DNA from: Ichthyophonus hoferi
Lineage: Eukaryota; Opisthokonta; Ichthyosporea; Ichthyophonida; Ichthyophonidae
Length of the DNA stretch: 60,022 nt
Assembly: GCA_002751075.1 (NCBI GenBank)
Contig: NAOQ01000316.1
Span: forward strand, 5,297 to 65,318
Direction of reading: 5' to 3'
In this document: piece after piece, positions 23,623 through 36,221 of the stretch
Numbering within the stretch: position 1 is the stretch's first letter
Layout: each line of letters begins with the position of its first letter
Made by a program: the position numbers and the translations under genes
The notes under the pieces: generated by a model
The model's input: only the letters and a program-made list of their open reading frames with translations
The model's database searches: none
Told to the model about the DNA's origin: nothing

Positions 23623-26600
23623 ATGGACAATATTCCTTTCTCCTGTGGGAATGCTAGCATTGATGCCAATTTGGCACACCTTATGAAGACGGCCGCCACA
23701 CGTAGGTAAGGTCATGTGTATGTACATAAGTATATAGGTAGAGAGTAGGTAGGTAGTTAGGTATGTATGTATGTATGTATGTATGTATGTATGTATGTAT
23801 GTATGTAGGTATGTAGGTATGTAGGTATGTAGGTAGGTAGGTAGGTAGATAGGTAGGTAGGTAGGTAGTTGTGTATCTATTTACTTTTGATTTTTTTCTG
23901 TATAGATATGTGTACCTTAATCTATATATATATATATAATACATCTATATATATATTTTCACTTATAGCTTTCACTTTACCCCACTTTATTCTACTAATT
24001 TTTTTTTCATTTTTTCATTTTCCTATTATAAGAACTATAATGATTGTATTATCATATCAAGAATAAACATATTTTAGAATACTATATCAGTGTTAAATTT
24101 TACATATTATTACTTTAATGATATTTTAATCTAATATTTTATCTTAATCTAATAATAAAGTATTATTATATCTAGCATAATCATAATCTCATACCCTCTG
24201 GACAATTAATTATCATATTCATTAACATAAACCAACTCTATCCATCCAATATCATGTACTAATAATAGATGTATGCTATTCCATCAGTCCTGAGAGCGAT
24301 AGAAATGAATTAGAGCCACAGACAGATAGGGAGAAATTGTTATTGGCTAATGTACAGAAAGATCTAGATCTATCTGCTAAATTGGGTCAGGTATGGCTGT
24401 ATATATGATGTAATAGGATATGATATATTAAGATATAGTATGATAAGATTGTATGTATTATAGTATGATATGATATGATATGATAGGATGTAGTATAACA
24501 AGACATGACATGATATGGTATAGTATGATATAATATGATGTGACCTTATATGATATTGTAGGCTATTACATAATAGGATATGGTATGGTATGGTATAGTA
24601 GGATATGATATAATATAATATGATACATCTGTATATATGATTGTATATATACATATATTGTATTATATAGGTAAGCCTACATATATTTGATATATAGACA
24701 GTTAGGGATTATATTATAGTAAGCCAATCAAGAGCCAAATTCAAAAGTTAAAAAACACTTTTTAACTATCATTCTACTCAGATTCATGTCAGAATACCTA
24801 TATATAGTATGATAGTATGTTAGGACAGTTTGTAAGATAGTATGTGTGATAGTATGTATGATAGTATACAGGATAGTATATATGATAGTATACAGGATAT
24901 TATGTATGATAGTATACAGGCTAGTATATATGATAGTGTACAGGATAGTATGTATGATAGTATACAGGATAGTATATATGATAGTATACAGGATAGTATA
25001 TAGGATAGTATACAGGATAGTATGTATGATAGTATACAGGATAGTATGTTTGATAGTATACAGGGCAGTATGTATGATAGTATGTAGGATAGGATTATGA
25101 TAGTATATCTGATTGTATGTGTGATGATATGTATGATAATATGTATGATAGTATATAGGATAATATGTAGGATAATGTGTATGGAAGTATGCAGGATAAT
25201 ATGTAAGATAGTATGTAGGATCATATGTATAATAGTCTGTATGATATTATGTAGGATAATATGTATGGCAGTATGCAGGATAATATGTAGGATAGTATGT
25301 AGGGTAGTATGTATGATATAACTATATAACAATATAGTTATATAGTGTGATACACAATGTGTGATTTATATCCAATAATAATACAATATATGACAGGCCC
25401 TATGGGAGGCCAATCAAGAGTTGAGCTCCAAGTACCGTACAGACATGGATTCATACGTTGCTAGGGTAGAGGTGGGTGAAAGTGTGTACTGATGTTTTTA
25501 TAGTTTATATTGTGTTTTATATTATACCTGGATATTTTATATTATATATTATATATTTTATATTGTATATTGTATATTTTATATTTTATATTTTATAGAA
25601 TTTGTTTTTAGTTACATACATACGTACAGGAGCTCCAACAAACTGTGTTTGAAAGTAAGCAACGTATAGACGAAGAAAAACAAATATCAATGAAAACAGC
25701 ACAGGATGCTGATAAAGATATTCGATTATTGGAAGTACAGATAACGGAAGCCAATGATAAGGTAGGGAACAGTTCTGTATATAGGTATAGATAGGTATCT
25801 ATTATTCATAACTATATACGATATAATATATATTACCCATAACCATATATAATAATAGTAGAGTATATGCTGATATGATGTATGAAAATAATTGGGTCCA
25901 AATCAGAAGAGAAAGTGTATTGGTTTACATAGAATATAGTAGTATATATATAATATTATTACGACATGGTATAATGAAATGATAGTAGAATATTATAATA
26001 TTATAATAGTATTATAGTATAGTAGTATCATAGTATAATAGTATAATATTATAATAGTATAATAGTATATTATTACTATAGTATCATAGTGTAATAGTAT
26101 TATAGTATAATATTTCAACAATATAATAGTATAATAGTATGGTGCAGATCTATTGCAATATAACTGGCTAATAATGTAATACAGGCGGCAAAGTACCAAC
26201 GAGAATTGGCTATGGTCAAGAGTGAACTTCAAGGTACGTGTTTGGATTGGTGTATTGTGCATTTGGGTTCCCTGCCATTGGAAAATACATTTAATTACTG
26301 ATAAAGTTGTTTATTTATTGGCAGAGTAAATTATAATGATTACGGCAATTTAGTAATACACATGTAGCGTATGCATGTATGTATGTAGGTATGCATGTAT
26401 CTGTATATGTATCTATGTATCCATGTATATGTATGTATGTATCCATTTATATGTATGTATGTATCCATGTATATATGTGTATGTATCCATGTATATGTAC
26501 GTATGTGCCTATCTATTTACCGTGACTATCTTGGTATAGGTTGCCTGAGATAATTATGTATTATCAATTTCGGTACCTTATTTGAATTTGAATTTGAATT

Positions 26601-29600
26601 TGAATATTTTAGTTCCTTTTTTTCAGTATGATTTTATTATTATTGCCACACACAAATACACACATATATATATGCACACTATACTATACTTACCCTACCC
26701 CCTGCCTCCCACCCCTTATACCTATCCTCACTATGTATATACCACAGGTACTAAGGAACAACACACAATGGAAATAGAGAGGGTTAATATGGTAGAAAGA
26801 CAACTAGGTAAGACGATTACCCTCACTCACTTTATATATACAGAGAGGGTGTATTATGTGATGGTTATTTTATATTTTTCTGTTTCAACACTAACTAATT
26901 AAATTTGCACCAATTTTATCCTATGATAATTAGTTTATTTTATTATATTATATTATATTATACTATACTATACTATACTATGCTATACTCTATTATATTA
27001 TACTATACTATACTATACTATATTATGCTATGCTATACTATATTATACTATATTCTGTTATATTATACTATACTATACTATACTATACTATATCGTACTA
27101 TATATTATTATACTATACTATACTATCTTATACTATATTCCATCATTCTATATTATATTATGCTATACTATGCTATGATATGCTCATTGTTTCTTTTCTA
27201 ACAGCTGATTTGACGACAAAACACGAAAGAGCGATTGAGGAATTACGTCAGAGTAAGTAATACGGCCCTCTGAATGGTGCAACGTCATAGTGACGTGATT
27301 TATGGTCTTTTCATGTGCTTTGATCTTATATATATATGTAGTTTGACAACCCTCTGGATCATGATATGACACTAATGACGTATCATAGCGTATTTTATTC
27401 ATATTATCACTATCCAATCATAAAGGATAATGTGTAATTTAACATTTAGGTTGAATGTAGATAGGGGCACGGAATGACGGGCAGCAATTTTAATCAGCGA
27501 TTAAGACAGTTAGTCAGAAATTAAAGATATTAATCATAGAATAAAGAAGTTGATTGAAGATTAGGAATAATGATCACAATTGATTGGTTTCTTATAATTC
27601 ATTTCCATTATAGTTCCTTTTTTATATAATGTAGCATGGTATCGTATAATATAAAATAATAAGGACACGAATATACGCCTATACTTACATGCATACATAT
27701 GCATATATATACATATATACATATATACTATATACCTATAGAACATAGGTTGCAATCAGAGGATGTAAAGAAAGGAACCCAGATGACGCAACTACAGGAT
27801 GACGTAGATGAATTAATGAGTCAATTAGAAAGCGCACAGGAACAGCTGGTATGTGGTAATCTATTTATATTTCTATTACTATACTAATGCTATACTATAC
27901 TGTATTATATTATACTATACTATACTGTACTATACTATACTATACTCTACTATACTATACTCTACTATACTCTATTATACTATACTATACTATACTATAC
28001 TATACTATACTATAACCTCTACTATTCTATACGATATCATACTAATGTATATATAAATACCCTCTTGCTCTTTGTACATACTCCGTCATCCTATCTATTG
28101 TCACCATGGTATTTTTAATATTATTTATGACCTACTTAAACACTGCCATGATTTTACTTTCTTTTTTCATTCCCTCACTCTTGGTATTTTTTTTTCCTAT
28201 TTTTTTCTTCTTCTTATGGATGCATTATATATATATAAAAGTTTTGATCAATGCAATGAGCACATTATATATATATATATATATATTTATTTATTTATAA
28301 CTACTTAAAACATATTTTTCTTTCCCTCTTCCTCTCCTCTCTCTCTCCCTCTTACATTGTAGAGTAATTATCAGCTATCTATACATGATTTAACAGCATC
28401 CCTGGAGCGTCAGACACACGAGACCAATACGTTGCAGTCTAGACTAGACCGTTCTACGAATGAAATCACACAGGTGGGTAGGATGACGTGTACTGTCTAT
28501 AATTATTGTTTAGTGAAAAATTCAAATATTAGATACTTTGATATTCCTCCAATCATAATGCACATAAATTGTTTAATAACCGATCATCTACTAATTGTTT
28601 TAATTGAATTGAGTTAAATTTCATTAATCTGATTTGTGCAGCAATAATATTAATAATTATAATAGTTAAACATAATATGATTTATGAACCAATGGGTCTA
28701 TGGTTTCAGTCTTAATTTTTAATTTTTAATTTAATTCTAGTTGGTCAATTATAACTTTCCAACGTTTTATGGGAAAGAAAGTGATTAGGTACTAATAGGG
28801 TGATAGCTTATGGCGTTGGTGTACTGGTTCGCTATATTTTTTAAAATATAAACTCAGTGTTACAGTTGAGAATTATAATTATTATATACCATTCTGGTAT
28901 ATTTATATAATGCAATTTTTGACTATATATTAATTATTTTAAAACATTGTAATAAACCTTTAATTTATATATTTCCAATCAAATTAGCTACTAAAGTATT
29001 AACATATTATAATACAAAAAGGATTGGATAAATATTACGTATTGCGCATTAAAGATTGTCTATGGCTGGTTGTTGATCTAGCGTGGCCATGCCAATGGTG
29101 GATAGGTAATCAATCTCCTAGGTTTTTATATTTTAAAAGTAAAACTTGACCACACCAATTGCAATTAATCATTATTCTAGTGATTTACTGGTGTTTAATA
29201 ATTGGTGTCTGACTTTAATTAAAAGATATAATGGATGTAACTGTGGGCAGCCATTCATGGATCATTTTTAAAACTTGATTATCATCTAGTAGTTTATATA
29301 GACACGTTGATCTTGATGTATGATTGATGTAGTTATAAATTAGTCACTATGTAGTCATAAGATTAATTGTATATCCACATATAGGTATATACCCATATCG
29401 ATACCTATATATATATATATATATATTAATTGCCCATATTAGGCATCATAGTGAGCCATAATAATATTTTCCATTAATATTCATCCTTGAAGCAAAACAA
29501 AATAGATATAATCTAATCAAGGCCTGCTATTAATATATAATAATTTAAATGTAAAATGTTATTTGTAAAATATATAGTAAAAGAGGCTTTTAAATCATAT

Positions 29601-29979
29601 TACATTAAGCATGACCATCTCTAGAACAATTAATTGGCTAGTAATCAATTGGCTCGCAATATTTGATAGTTAATTATAAAATTTTAATCTGAAAAGTAAT
29701 CCTATAATAAAAATTTAAAATATTTGTATTTCATACAATATTTCAATTACAGCAATCTCCAGAACAAGACAATGGTTATCAATTAATTAACTCGTGAATT
29801 AAAATTAGTTTTAAATTTTGGTATATAAAATAGATTATATAGTCCTATATTAAAATATTAAGTTTATATATCCCATTATTAGAGGGAAGATGAATTGGAA
29901 ACTATTTACAATGCTCTGGATGAAAGGTATGTAGATATGTATGTATGTATATGTATATGTATATGTCTATGTATGTATG

Positions 29980-30050
<71 letters not shown>

Positions 30051-33000
30051 TTATATTTATATGTACATGTATATGTATGTATGTATGTATGTATATGTAT
30101 GGGTATAGGTATAGTTATAGGTATATGTATAGGCATATGTATTTATGTATATGTATATGTATATGTATATATATAGGTATATGTATGTATGTATATGTAT
30201 ATGTATATTCATGTGTATATATATATGTAATTAAATATACTTTAATGCCATAATACAATTAAAACAAATCATTAGGACTCACAGCATATGATTATTGGTG
30301 CCTTCTAATTCAATAAAATCATTCTATTTTACTCAGTCGTAAAACAGTGCGCCAATTGCAAGAGCAGCTTGATGATAAGGCATCGAATAGTGATAGAGTG
30401 ATTGGCGGAAAGTCATTGCTACAAGAGGTGGGTGCGTATGCAATTATATTATGTACTATAGTATATTATATATATCTATAATATATGCATATGTGTATGT
30501 ATGGTATAATATAGTATATAGACTATCATGGACGGATGTTTTATTGTATATCTCTTGATTATTACAAGTGCTTATAAATATATATATAATGTTTATGAAT
30601 CAACCCCTATTTGTTAAATTAATTTATAAATATTTAATTGTGTAATTTTACTATATCCAAACTACAGATTATGACTGTACTTTTAACACATTTTTATAGT
30701 AGAATTATCAGCGTATATTATATATTAGATGATATTATTTTTTTTAACAAATTTTAAATGGATAATATCTAATGTCATGAATGTTATAATCCACTTATTG
30801 CAATTCAAATTTAGCTTAATTTAGGAGCTCTATTGAATCTATTATTGGTTATGTCTGCTATAGCTATAGATATACCTCATTCAGTTATTTTAATTTATAT
30901 CTATTTAATATCTTTTAAATTTTTTATCTATTTGTATATTTATATATATACATAAAAACAGTTCATATAATATATACCAGATTTTTTATTATTTCTATTA
31001 CAGCAACTAATGATGCATTTGCAAGTTTGTTTATTTTATTTAATGTTTTTTAATGTACACGATCTGCCGGTAAAAAGCATATTTATATATTTTTATAATT
31101 TATTTACATGGTTGCCTATCATATATATTTTATTATACTATATTATTTCATATATTTATTCCAACCATCTATTACATTTTAAATCTTAAATCATTTTAAT
31201 CCTGCTCATCTATAGGTGGACGATCAGCGTAAAACTGTTGAATTAAAATATACCCAATTAAAAACACGCCATGATCACCTTTCATTGGTTCATGACTTCC
31301 AAAAACAGCAATATAGCAGGTGAGTGGAATGGCTATTTAATGGTTTCACCATTTTAATTGGATATATAAATTGTAATTATTTTCATATAATACTATTAAT
31401 TGATTTGATATAGGATTTATTGTTGTTGCGCATTATGGTCTGATTATATTTTACAGTTTTACAAGTATTTTACTTTACTTTACACTATATTTAGCTATTA
31501 AATTGTACTATACTATACTATACTACGTTATTATACTATACTATATTATTATACTGTATTGCATTTTAAAATCTCTCGGTTTTTTGTGCTGTCCTTATTG
31601 ACTATGGGTTTATTTTAATATGTAACCCTTGCTCCTAACTAGGTCTAATGTATTTTATTGAGGACATTTGATTTTCATTTTCCTTCAGTACATACATGTG
31701 TATCTTTATATAAGCAATGTATAGGTATAGGTATAGGTATAGGTATAGGTATATGTATATACAGGTATACTACATATGCAACACAACAACATTCAACTAC
31801 ATCCTGCTCTATCTGTGTTTCTCCCTTATTATTCATATACCTATATATGGGGGCATTCTTTTTCAGACTCCAAGCCCAATTGGCTACTGTAATGCAATTA
31901 GGAGGTAGCAAAGCTAACATAGAACGATTACGGACTATGGAACAGGTATATATATATTTTCAAATTTTAAAGTTTTAACTAACCTATTAAATTTATGTTA
32001 TAATTTTATCCCATCCATTAAATATTGGAATGCTTTTTTATTATTTTAAATTGAGACATAAATAGACTAATATGAATTTTTCATTGGTGCAGATACATGT
32101 TATACTTTTAAGTGCCTTAATATGAATATAAATAAATAATTGTATTATAAATTAATGCATTTGAATTGATATGATTGTTTATTGGAGTAAGTAAATATTG
32201 AAGGATTATTTTTTGACTAAATTATTAAAGGTTAGACTATATTTGTATTATTATAAGCTGAGATATAAATAGGCTAATATAATATAAGAGTTTATTGGAG
32301 TAAAGAAATATTATAATTTTAACCAATATATATAAATATTTATTGCAAATAGATCAATATATCTTTCTTTTTGTTAATATTTTTAAATTAATATAAACTT
32401 TTAATTGTAGTTATACATACACCCATAAATATATGGTAATATATATGTATAGGTATGGTTTAACAATAATAAAGGATGTAATTGTGAAAAAAATTCAACT
32501 TACCTAAACCTGTGCTCACTTACTAAAGCACTAATTAAAGACTATGATTGGTATATTTATACTGTATTATACACTATTATATCCTCATATGCTATGCCCT
32601 TCTATACTACCCTATCATACTATACTATACCATACCATACCATACCATATTGTACTATATTATACCTTACTATACCATACTATATCCTAATATACTATAC
32701 CTTACTATACCATACTATATTCTAATATCGTATAACATACTCTACCCTAACTTACTCTATACCCTACCCCCTCAGGTTATAGCCCAGAGAGATGACACTA
32801 TCCTCTGCTTGACCGCCAAGATAAACAGCATAGATCAAGAGAGGCTAGAAAGGGGCAGTAGGGAGGAGAGAAGGCTACGGGAGAGTTATATGGTGGTAGG
32901 TAATATATGTATGTCTATTATATGCCTATTATATGTCTGTTATAAATCTCTTATATATCTATTATATGGCTATTATATATCTATTATATATCTATTATAT

Positions 33001-36000
33001 GTCTATTATATCTATTATATATCTGTTATATATCTATTATATGTCTATTATATATCTATTATATATTTATTATATGCCTATTATATGTTTATTATATATC
33101 TATTATATATCTATTATACATCTATTATATATCTATTGTATATCTATTATCTATCATATATCTATTGTATATCTACTATATATCTATTGTATAGCTACTA
33201 TATATCTATTGTATATCTACTATATATCTATTGTATATCTACTATATATCTATTGTATATCTATTATATATCTATTATATATCTATTGTATATCTATTGT
33301 ATATCTATTATATATCTACTATATATCTAATATATATCTATTGTGTATCTATTATATATCCATTATATATATATATATATTATATATATATTATGTATTA
33401 TATATGTTATAGCTATTCTACGTACTATATTTATTTATTAGTGCACATATTTCTCTATTTTTAGATGTATGATAGCCTACTTATGTATGAATATGTTGAT
33501 TTACACAATGAATTATACGACATACTTATATCTGAATATGCTTATTTACACAATGAATTGTATAACATACTTAAATCGGAATGTGTTTATTTACATAATG
33601 AATTTTATATACAGAATGGCCATGCAGATGACGAGTACGTCACCTATTTATTCAACCAGTGCAAACAGCTCAGGGTAGAGTTAGAGGTAGTGTATATATT
33701 ATAGTATATACATATATATACTATACTATTGTATTAGTAGTAGTATTATTATCATAGTAGGTGACACGTGCTGACTATGTTTTAAGGGAATGGTGTCATA
33801 TGTATACTGTAGTATTCGTAGTATTAGTACTAGTATTATTATTAGTATAGGTAGAGGTGTGGAGTATGATGGTTTTAATGGGTACATGTATATTTAAATT
33901 CACTGAAACTAGAATGGTTGCATCAGGCATATATATATATATATATATATATATAGTAGTATGGTATTATGGTATATATTATAATGCAAGTCTTAGTAAT
34001 ATAGTATATTAATATTATCAAACTAAATCCAGTATACTATATTGTATTGTAGATATTTCTTGAGTGTTATCTACATAGGTTTAAGACAGGTTCTTGTCGT
34101 TTATTTTTCGTATATTTAATATAGATATTGTTTGTTTAATTAATTACACCAGGATATGTACGGGAAGTACGTATGAGAGCTTAAATAATTGGGTAGTTAA
34201 TTACGTCCCTGATTCATTACTTACTTAATTACCTACTTACACGTATAGCAAGCGCAACAAGAACTGAAAACTACACAACTCAAGGTGTTTAGTGAAAGTC
34301 AAAAATCCAGTCAGTTAACTGCACAATTGTTTAGAGTAGAACAACAGAGAGATAAGGTAGTATATATATATATGCATGTAAGGCTATGTTATGTTTATGT
34401 TTATGTTATGACCATAGTTTTCTATGTAGGTATGTAGGTAGGCGGGGAGGTACGTATGTAGGCATGTATGTAAGCATATATGTATGTATATAGGTAGGTA
34501 TGTATGTATATAGGTAGGTATGTATGTATATAGGTATATATGTAGGTGTGTATGTAGGTAGGTAGGTAGGTATCTATATTTTCTATATGCAGTATAGATA
34601 ATATATTATATGCATGTATTATATTCCTGGTTTTGTTATGTATATAGGAATTGTATATATATAGTTGTTTTATGTTTTGTACTGATGTATGATATTATAT
34701 ACTTAACTATTTTAATTGTGTATTTTATAAAAAGTAATGGAAAATAACGATTGCTAATAGTAATTATATTAATATTGTCAATTAAATACTATACTTTGCA
34801 ACTTGTTAATAATTTTTAATAAGGTAATATTAGTGGTTAATCAGTGATTAATACGTTACGGTGTGATTGCATAGCTAGCTTCTTTAGGTGGGAAATTGCA
34901 TTATTTGTATGATATGATACTATATGATATGCTAGGATATAATATAATATGGTATAGCATAATATGGTATAATATGATATAATAGGATATGATAGGATAT
35001 TATTTGATCGACTGTGTGATTAGAAAACACATACTGTAACCAATGGTTCTATAATTCTAATTTCCTACATCATCACCTCAGTTGGCAGCCGATATAATGA
35101 CGCTGCAATTACGTCACACCGAGTCTAAACCCAATATAAACCCCATGGGGTCTGAAGAGTCGAATTTACAGGTTAATACGCCAAGTAGATTGGTCAATAA
35201 GGGGGATTTGGCGTCTGTTTCTACCAATGAAAACGAAATACTGGAAGACGAGGCACAGGTTGATCAGAGGATTGCAGACAATGTAATTATATATTTAGTT
35301 TGTATTGCTTTTTAATATTGATATTAAATTGGATTATGAGTTAGATAAATAACCTATATGGTTAATATAAACATAGATATCATATCTTTATCTATCATAT
35401 AGAATGACTTTCTAACATTATTTTTTACTGTAGATCTTCGTCAATCAGCAACCGCCATTAAAAAAGAGGTGAGTTTTCATTGTCTTTAACTTCAAATTTT
35501 GCTCTTTTTATTGCAATATTAAAACGAAAAATAAAAATAAAAACATGAATCAAATGGGATATTTAATAAATCTTTTAGCCTATTTTTGTATGGGATTAAT
35601 AGACTGCAATAATGGAGACACGGATAGTATGTTAGACTGAATTATATTTTATTATATTACAAATGAAAACAGTTGCATTGTGAGATTGAAGAGCCAGAAT
35701 AAAAGCTAGAGCACAAGTAATAAACTATATATATGTATATGTATATGTATATGCATCTGCTTACACTGTTATATGTCATTTCATAATATCATACTATACA
35801 CCAATTAGATAAAAGGGGAAGATATCTTAAAAATATTATTTTTATGTTTATCTATTGCAGTGCATGATATAATATAATATAGTATAATATAGTATAATAT
35901 ATTTGAATCTTGATTGTATATTTGAACCAACTAAGTATACCGTTGATACAAAAGGCTTTAAGGTATAGAAATATGTGTAAAAGCATTGTAAGTTAGTATA

Positions 36001-36221
36001 CTTGCATACACGTGCGTATATACCTAGTTACTTACCGATCTACCTCTATACATATATATGAATACATGCTCACATACATACATACATACATACATACATA
36101 CATACATACATACATACATACATACATACATACACATAGAACCCTAATCAACACCAGTACAGGTCAGACTAGAGTTCTGACGGTGCGAAAGGAAACCTCC
36201 AATGAGTGTAACCAACAATAA
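23623..36221 (+). CDS. Coiled-coil protein with a BICD/TRAK-like CC1-box, probable dynein-dynactin adaptor, 19-20 exons
   Basis: Exons: 23623-23705, 24288-24390, 25397-25471, 25630-25761, 26185-26233, 26748-26807, 27205-27252, 27742-27848, 28363-28473, 29883-29926, 30337-30427, (31004-31024), 31216-31319, 31867-31945, 32776-32895, 33465-33686, 34249-34356, 35082-35282, 35434-35468, 36158-36221. All junctions keep phase and give 618 residues (612 without the bracketed microexon). After a short head, residues 53-71 read QKDLDLSAKLG then QALWEANQ, close to the CC1-box of TRAK/HAP1 (LAARIGQ.LL..N) and BICDR (LAAELGK.LLE.N), which contacts dynein light intermediate chain. Heptad-rich Gln/Glu/Leu coiled coil then runs to about 520, before a polar tail. 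Residues 418-457 hold three 15-residue repeats. The family is inferred from the box and architecture; a centrosomal coiled coil is possible. Confidence 0.75.
23756..23870. repeat. (GTAT)n/(GTAG)n microsatellite
   Basis: Compound tetranucleotide array in intron 1 of the coiled-coil gene. The minus-strand YLPT-rich ORF is its translation. Confidence 0.92.
24400..24640. repeat. GATAT-type pentanucleotide satellite
   Basis: Irregular GATAT units with GTATA variants in intron 2 of the coiled-coil gene. They keep the minus-strand ORF at 24370-24654 open. Confidence 0.85.
24800..25320. repeat. 24-bp minisatellite with degenerate 12-bp flank
   Basis: From about 24856 to 25090, ten units of 24 bases repeat. 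Each combines AGTATGTATG or AGTATATATG with ATAGTATACAGGAT, and the two unit types partly alternate. To about 25320 the repeat decays into 12-base units (ATGTAGGATAAT). Because 24 and 12 are multiples of three, ORFs stay open on both strands (24820-25332 minus; 24846-25100 and 25097-25321 plus). These are not genes. Confidence 0.92.
25930..26140. repeat. ATAGTATAAT-type satellite
   Basis: Irregular ten-base units in intron 4 of the coiled-coil gene, like those at 9510-9875. Confidence 0.8.
26370..26520. repeat. GTATGTATCCAT-type satellite
   Basis: GTAT-based units with a recurring ATGTATCCATGTATAT block, in intron 5. Confidence 0.8.
26935..27182. repeat. (TACTA)n pentanucleotide satellite
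   Basis: Tandem TACTA, TATAT and GCTAT units occupy most of intron 6. The YYTILYYT ORFs come from it. Confidence 0.9.
27885..28016. repeat. (TACTA)n pentanucleotide satellite
   Basis: Tandem TACTA units begin about 36 bases after the donor of the exon ending at 27848. Confidence 0.9.
29926..30225. repeat. (TATATG)n hexanucleotide array
   Basis: About 300 bases of TATATG with GTAT variants start at the donor of the exon ending at 29926. ORFs on both strands here are repeat translations. Confidence 0.92.
31004..31024 (+). CDS. Possible 21-base microexon of the coiled-coil gene
   Basis: Between the exons ending at 30427 and starting at 31216, a 21-base segment coding QLMMHLQ is bounded by CTATTACAG and GTTTGT. 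It is in phase 0 on both sides and would continue the heptad pattern. Skipping it also keeps the frame, so it may be a cassette exon or chance. Confidence 0.4.
31718..31755. repeat. (GGTATA)n microsatellite
   Basis: Six perfect hexanucleotide units in the intron before the exon at 31867. Confidence 0.9.
32560..32770. repeat. TACTATACCA-type satellite
   Basis: TACTATA/CCATA units run up to the acceptor of the exon starting at 32776. Confidence 0.85.
32905..33385. repeat. 11-bp minisatellite with a 22-bp higher-order section
   Basis: Units of 11 bases (TATCTATTATA) repeat more than forty times. Around 33165-33260 two unit types, TATCTACTATA and TATCTATTGTA, alternate strictly, forming a 22-base higher-order repeat. 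The three overlapping ORFs here all follow from an 11-base unit lacking stops. Confidence 0.92.
33489..33608 (+). repeat. Coding 45-bp tandem triplication
   Basis: Inside the coiled-coil gene, 45-base units at 33489-33533 and 33534-33578, plus a 30-base third copy, encode EY(V/A)(D/Y)LHNELY(D/N)ILxS. Lengths are multiples of three, so the frame is kept. Confidence 0.9.
34430..34575. repeat. (GTAT/GTAG)n microsatellite
   Basis: Compound tetranucleotide array with a repeated ATGTATGTATATAGGTAGGT block, in the intron after the exon ending at 34356. Confidence 0.9.
36072..36134. repeat. (CATA)n microsatellite
   Basis: About fifteen perfect units in the last intron of the coiled-coil gene, 24 bases before the last exon. 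Confidence 0.92.

Noticed and set aside
24820-25332. 170-codon minus-strand ORF rich in ILSYILSC
   Set aside because: It is the translation of the 24/12-bp minisatellite; periods divisible by three keep all frames open.
29895-30253. ORFs on both strands rich in YVYVYV or YTYTYT
   Set aside because: Translation of a TATATG array. Only 29883-29926 is an exon.
32548-33464. Three overlapping ORFs rich in YLLYIYY
   Set aside because: Products of TACTA and 11-bp satellites. Only the part at 32776-32895 is a real exon, and it belongs to the coiled-coil gene.
23750-36140. Regularly spaced repeats that could suggest a CRISPR array
   Set aside because: These are contiguous tandem satellites without unique spacers, inside spliced eukaryotic introns.
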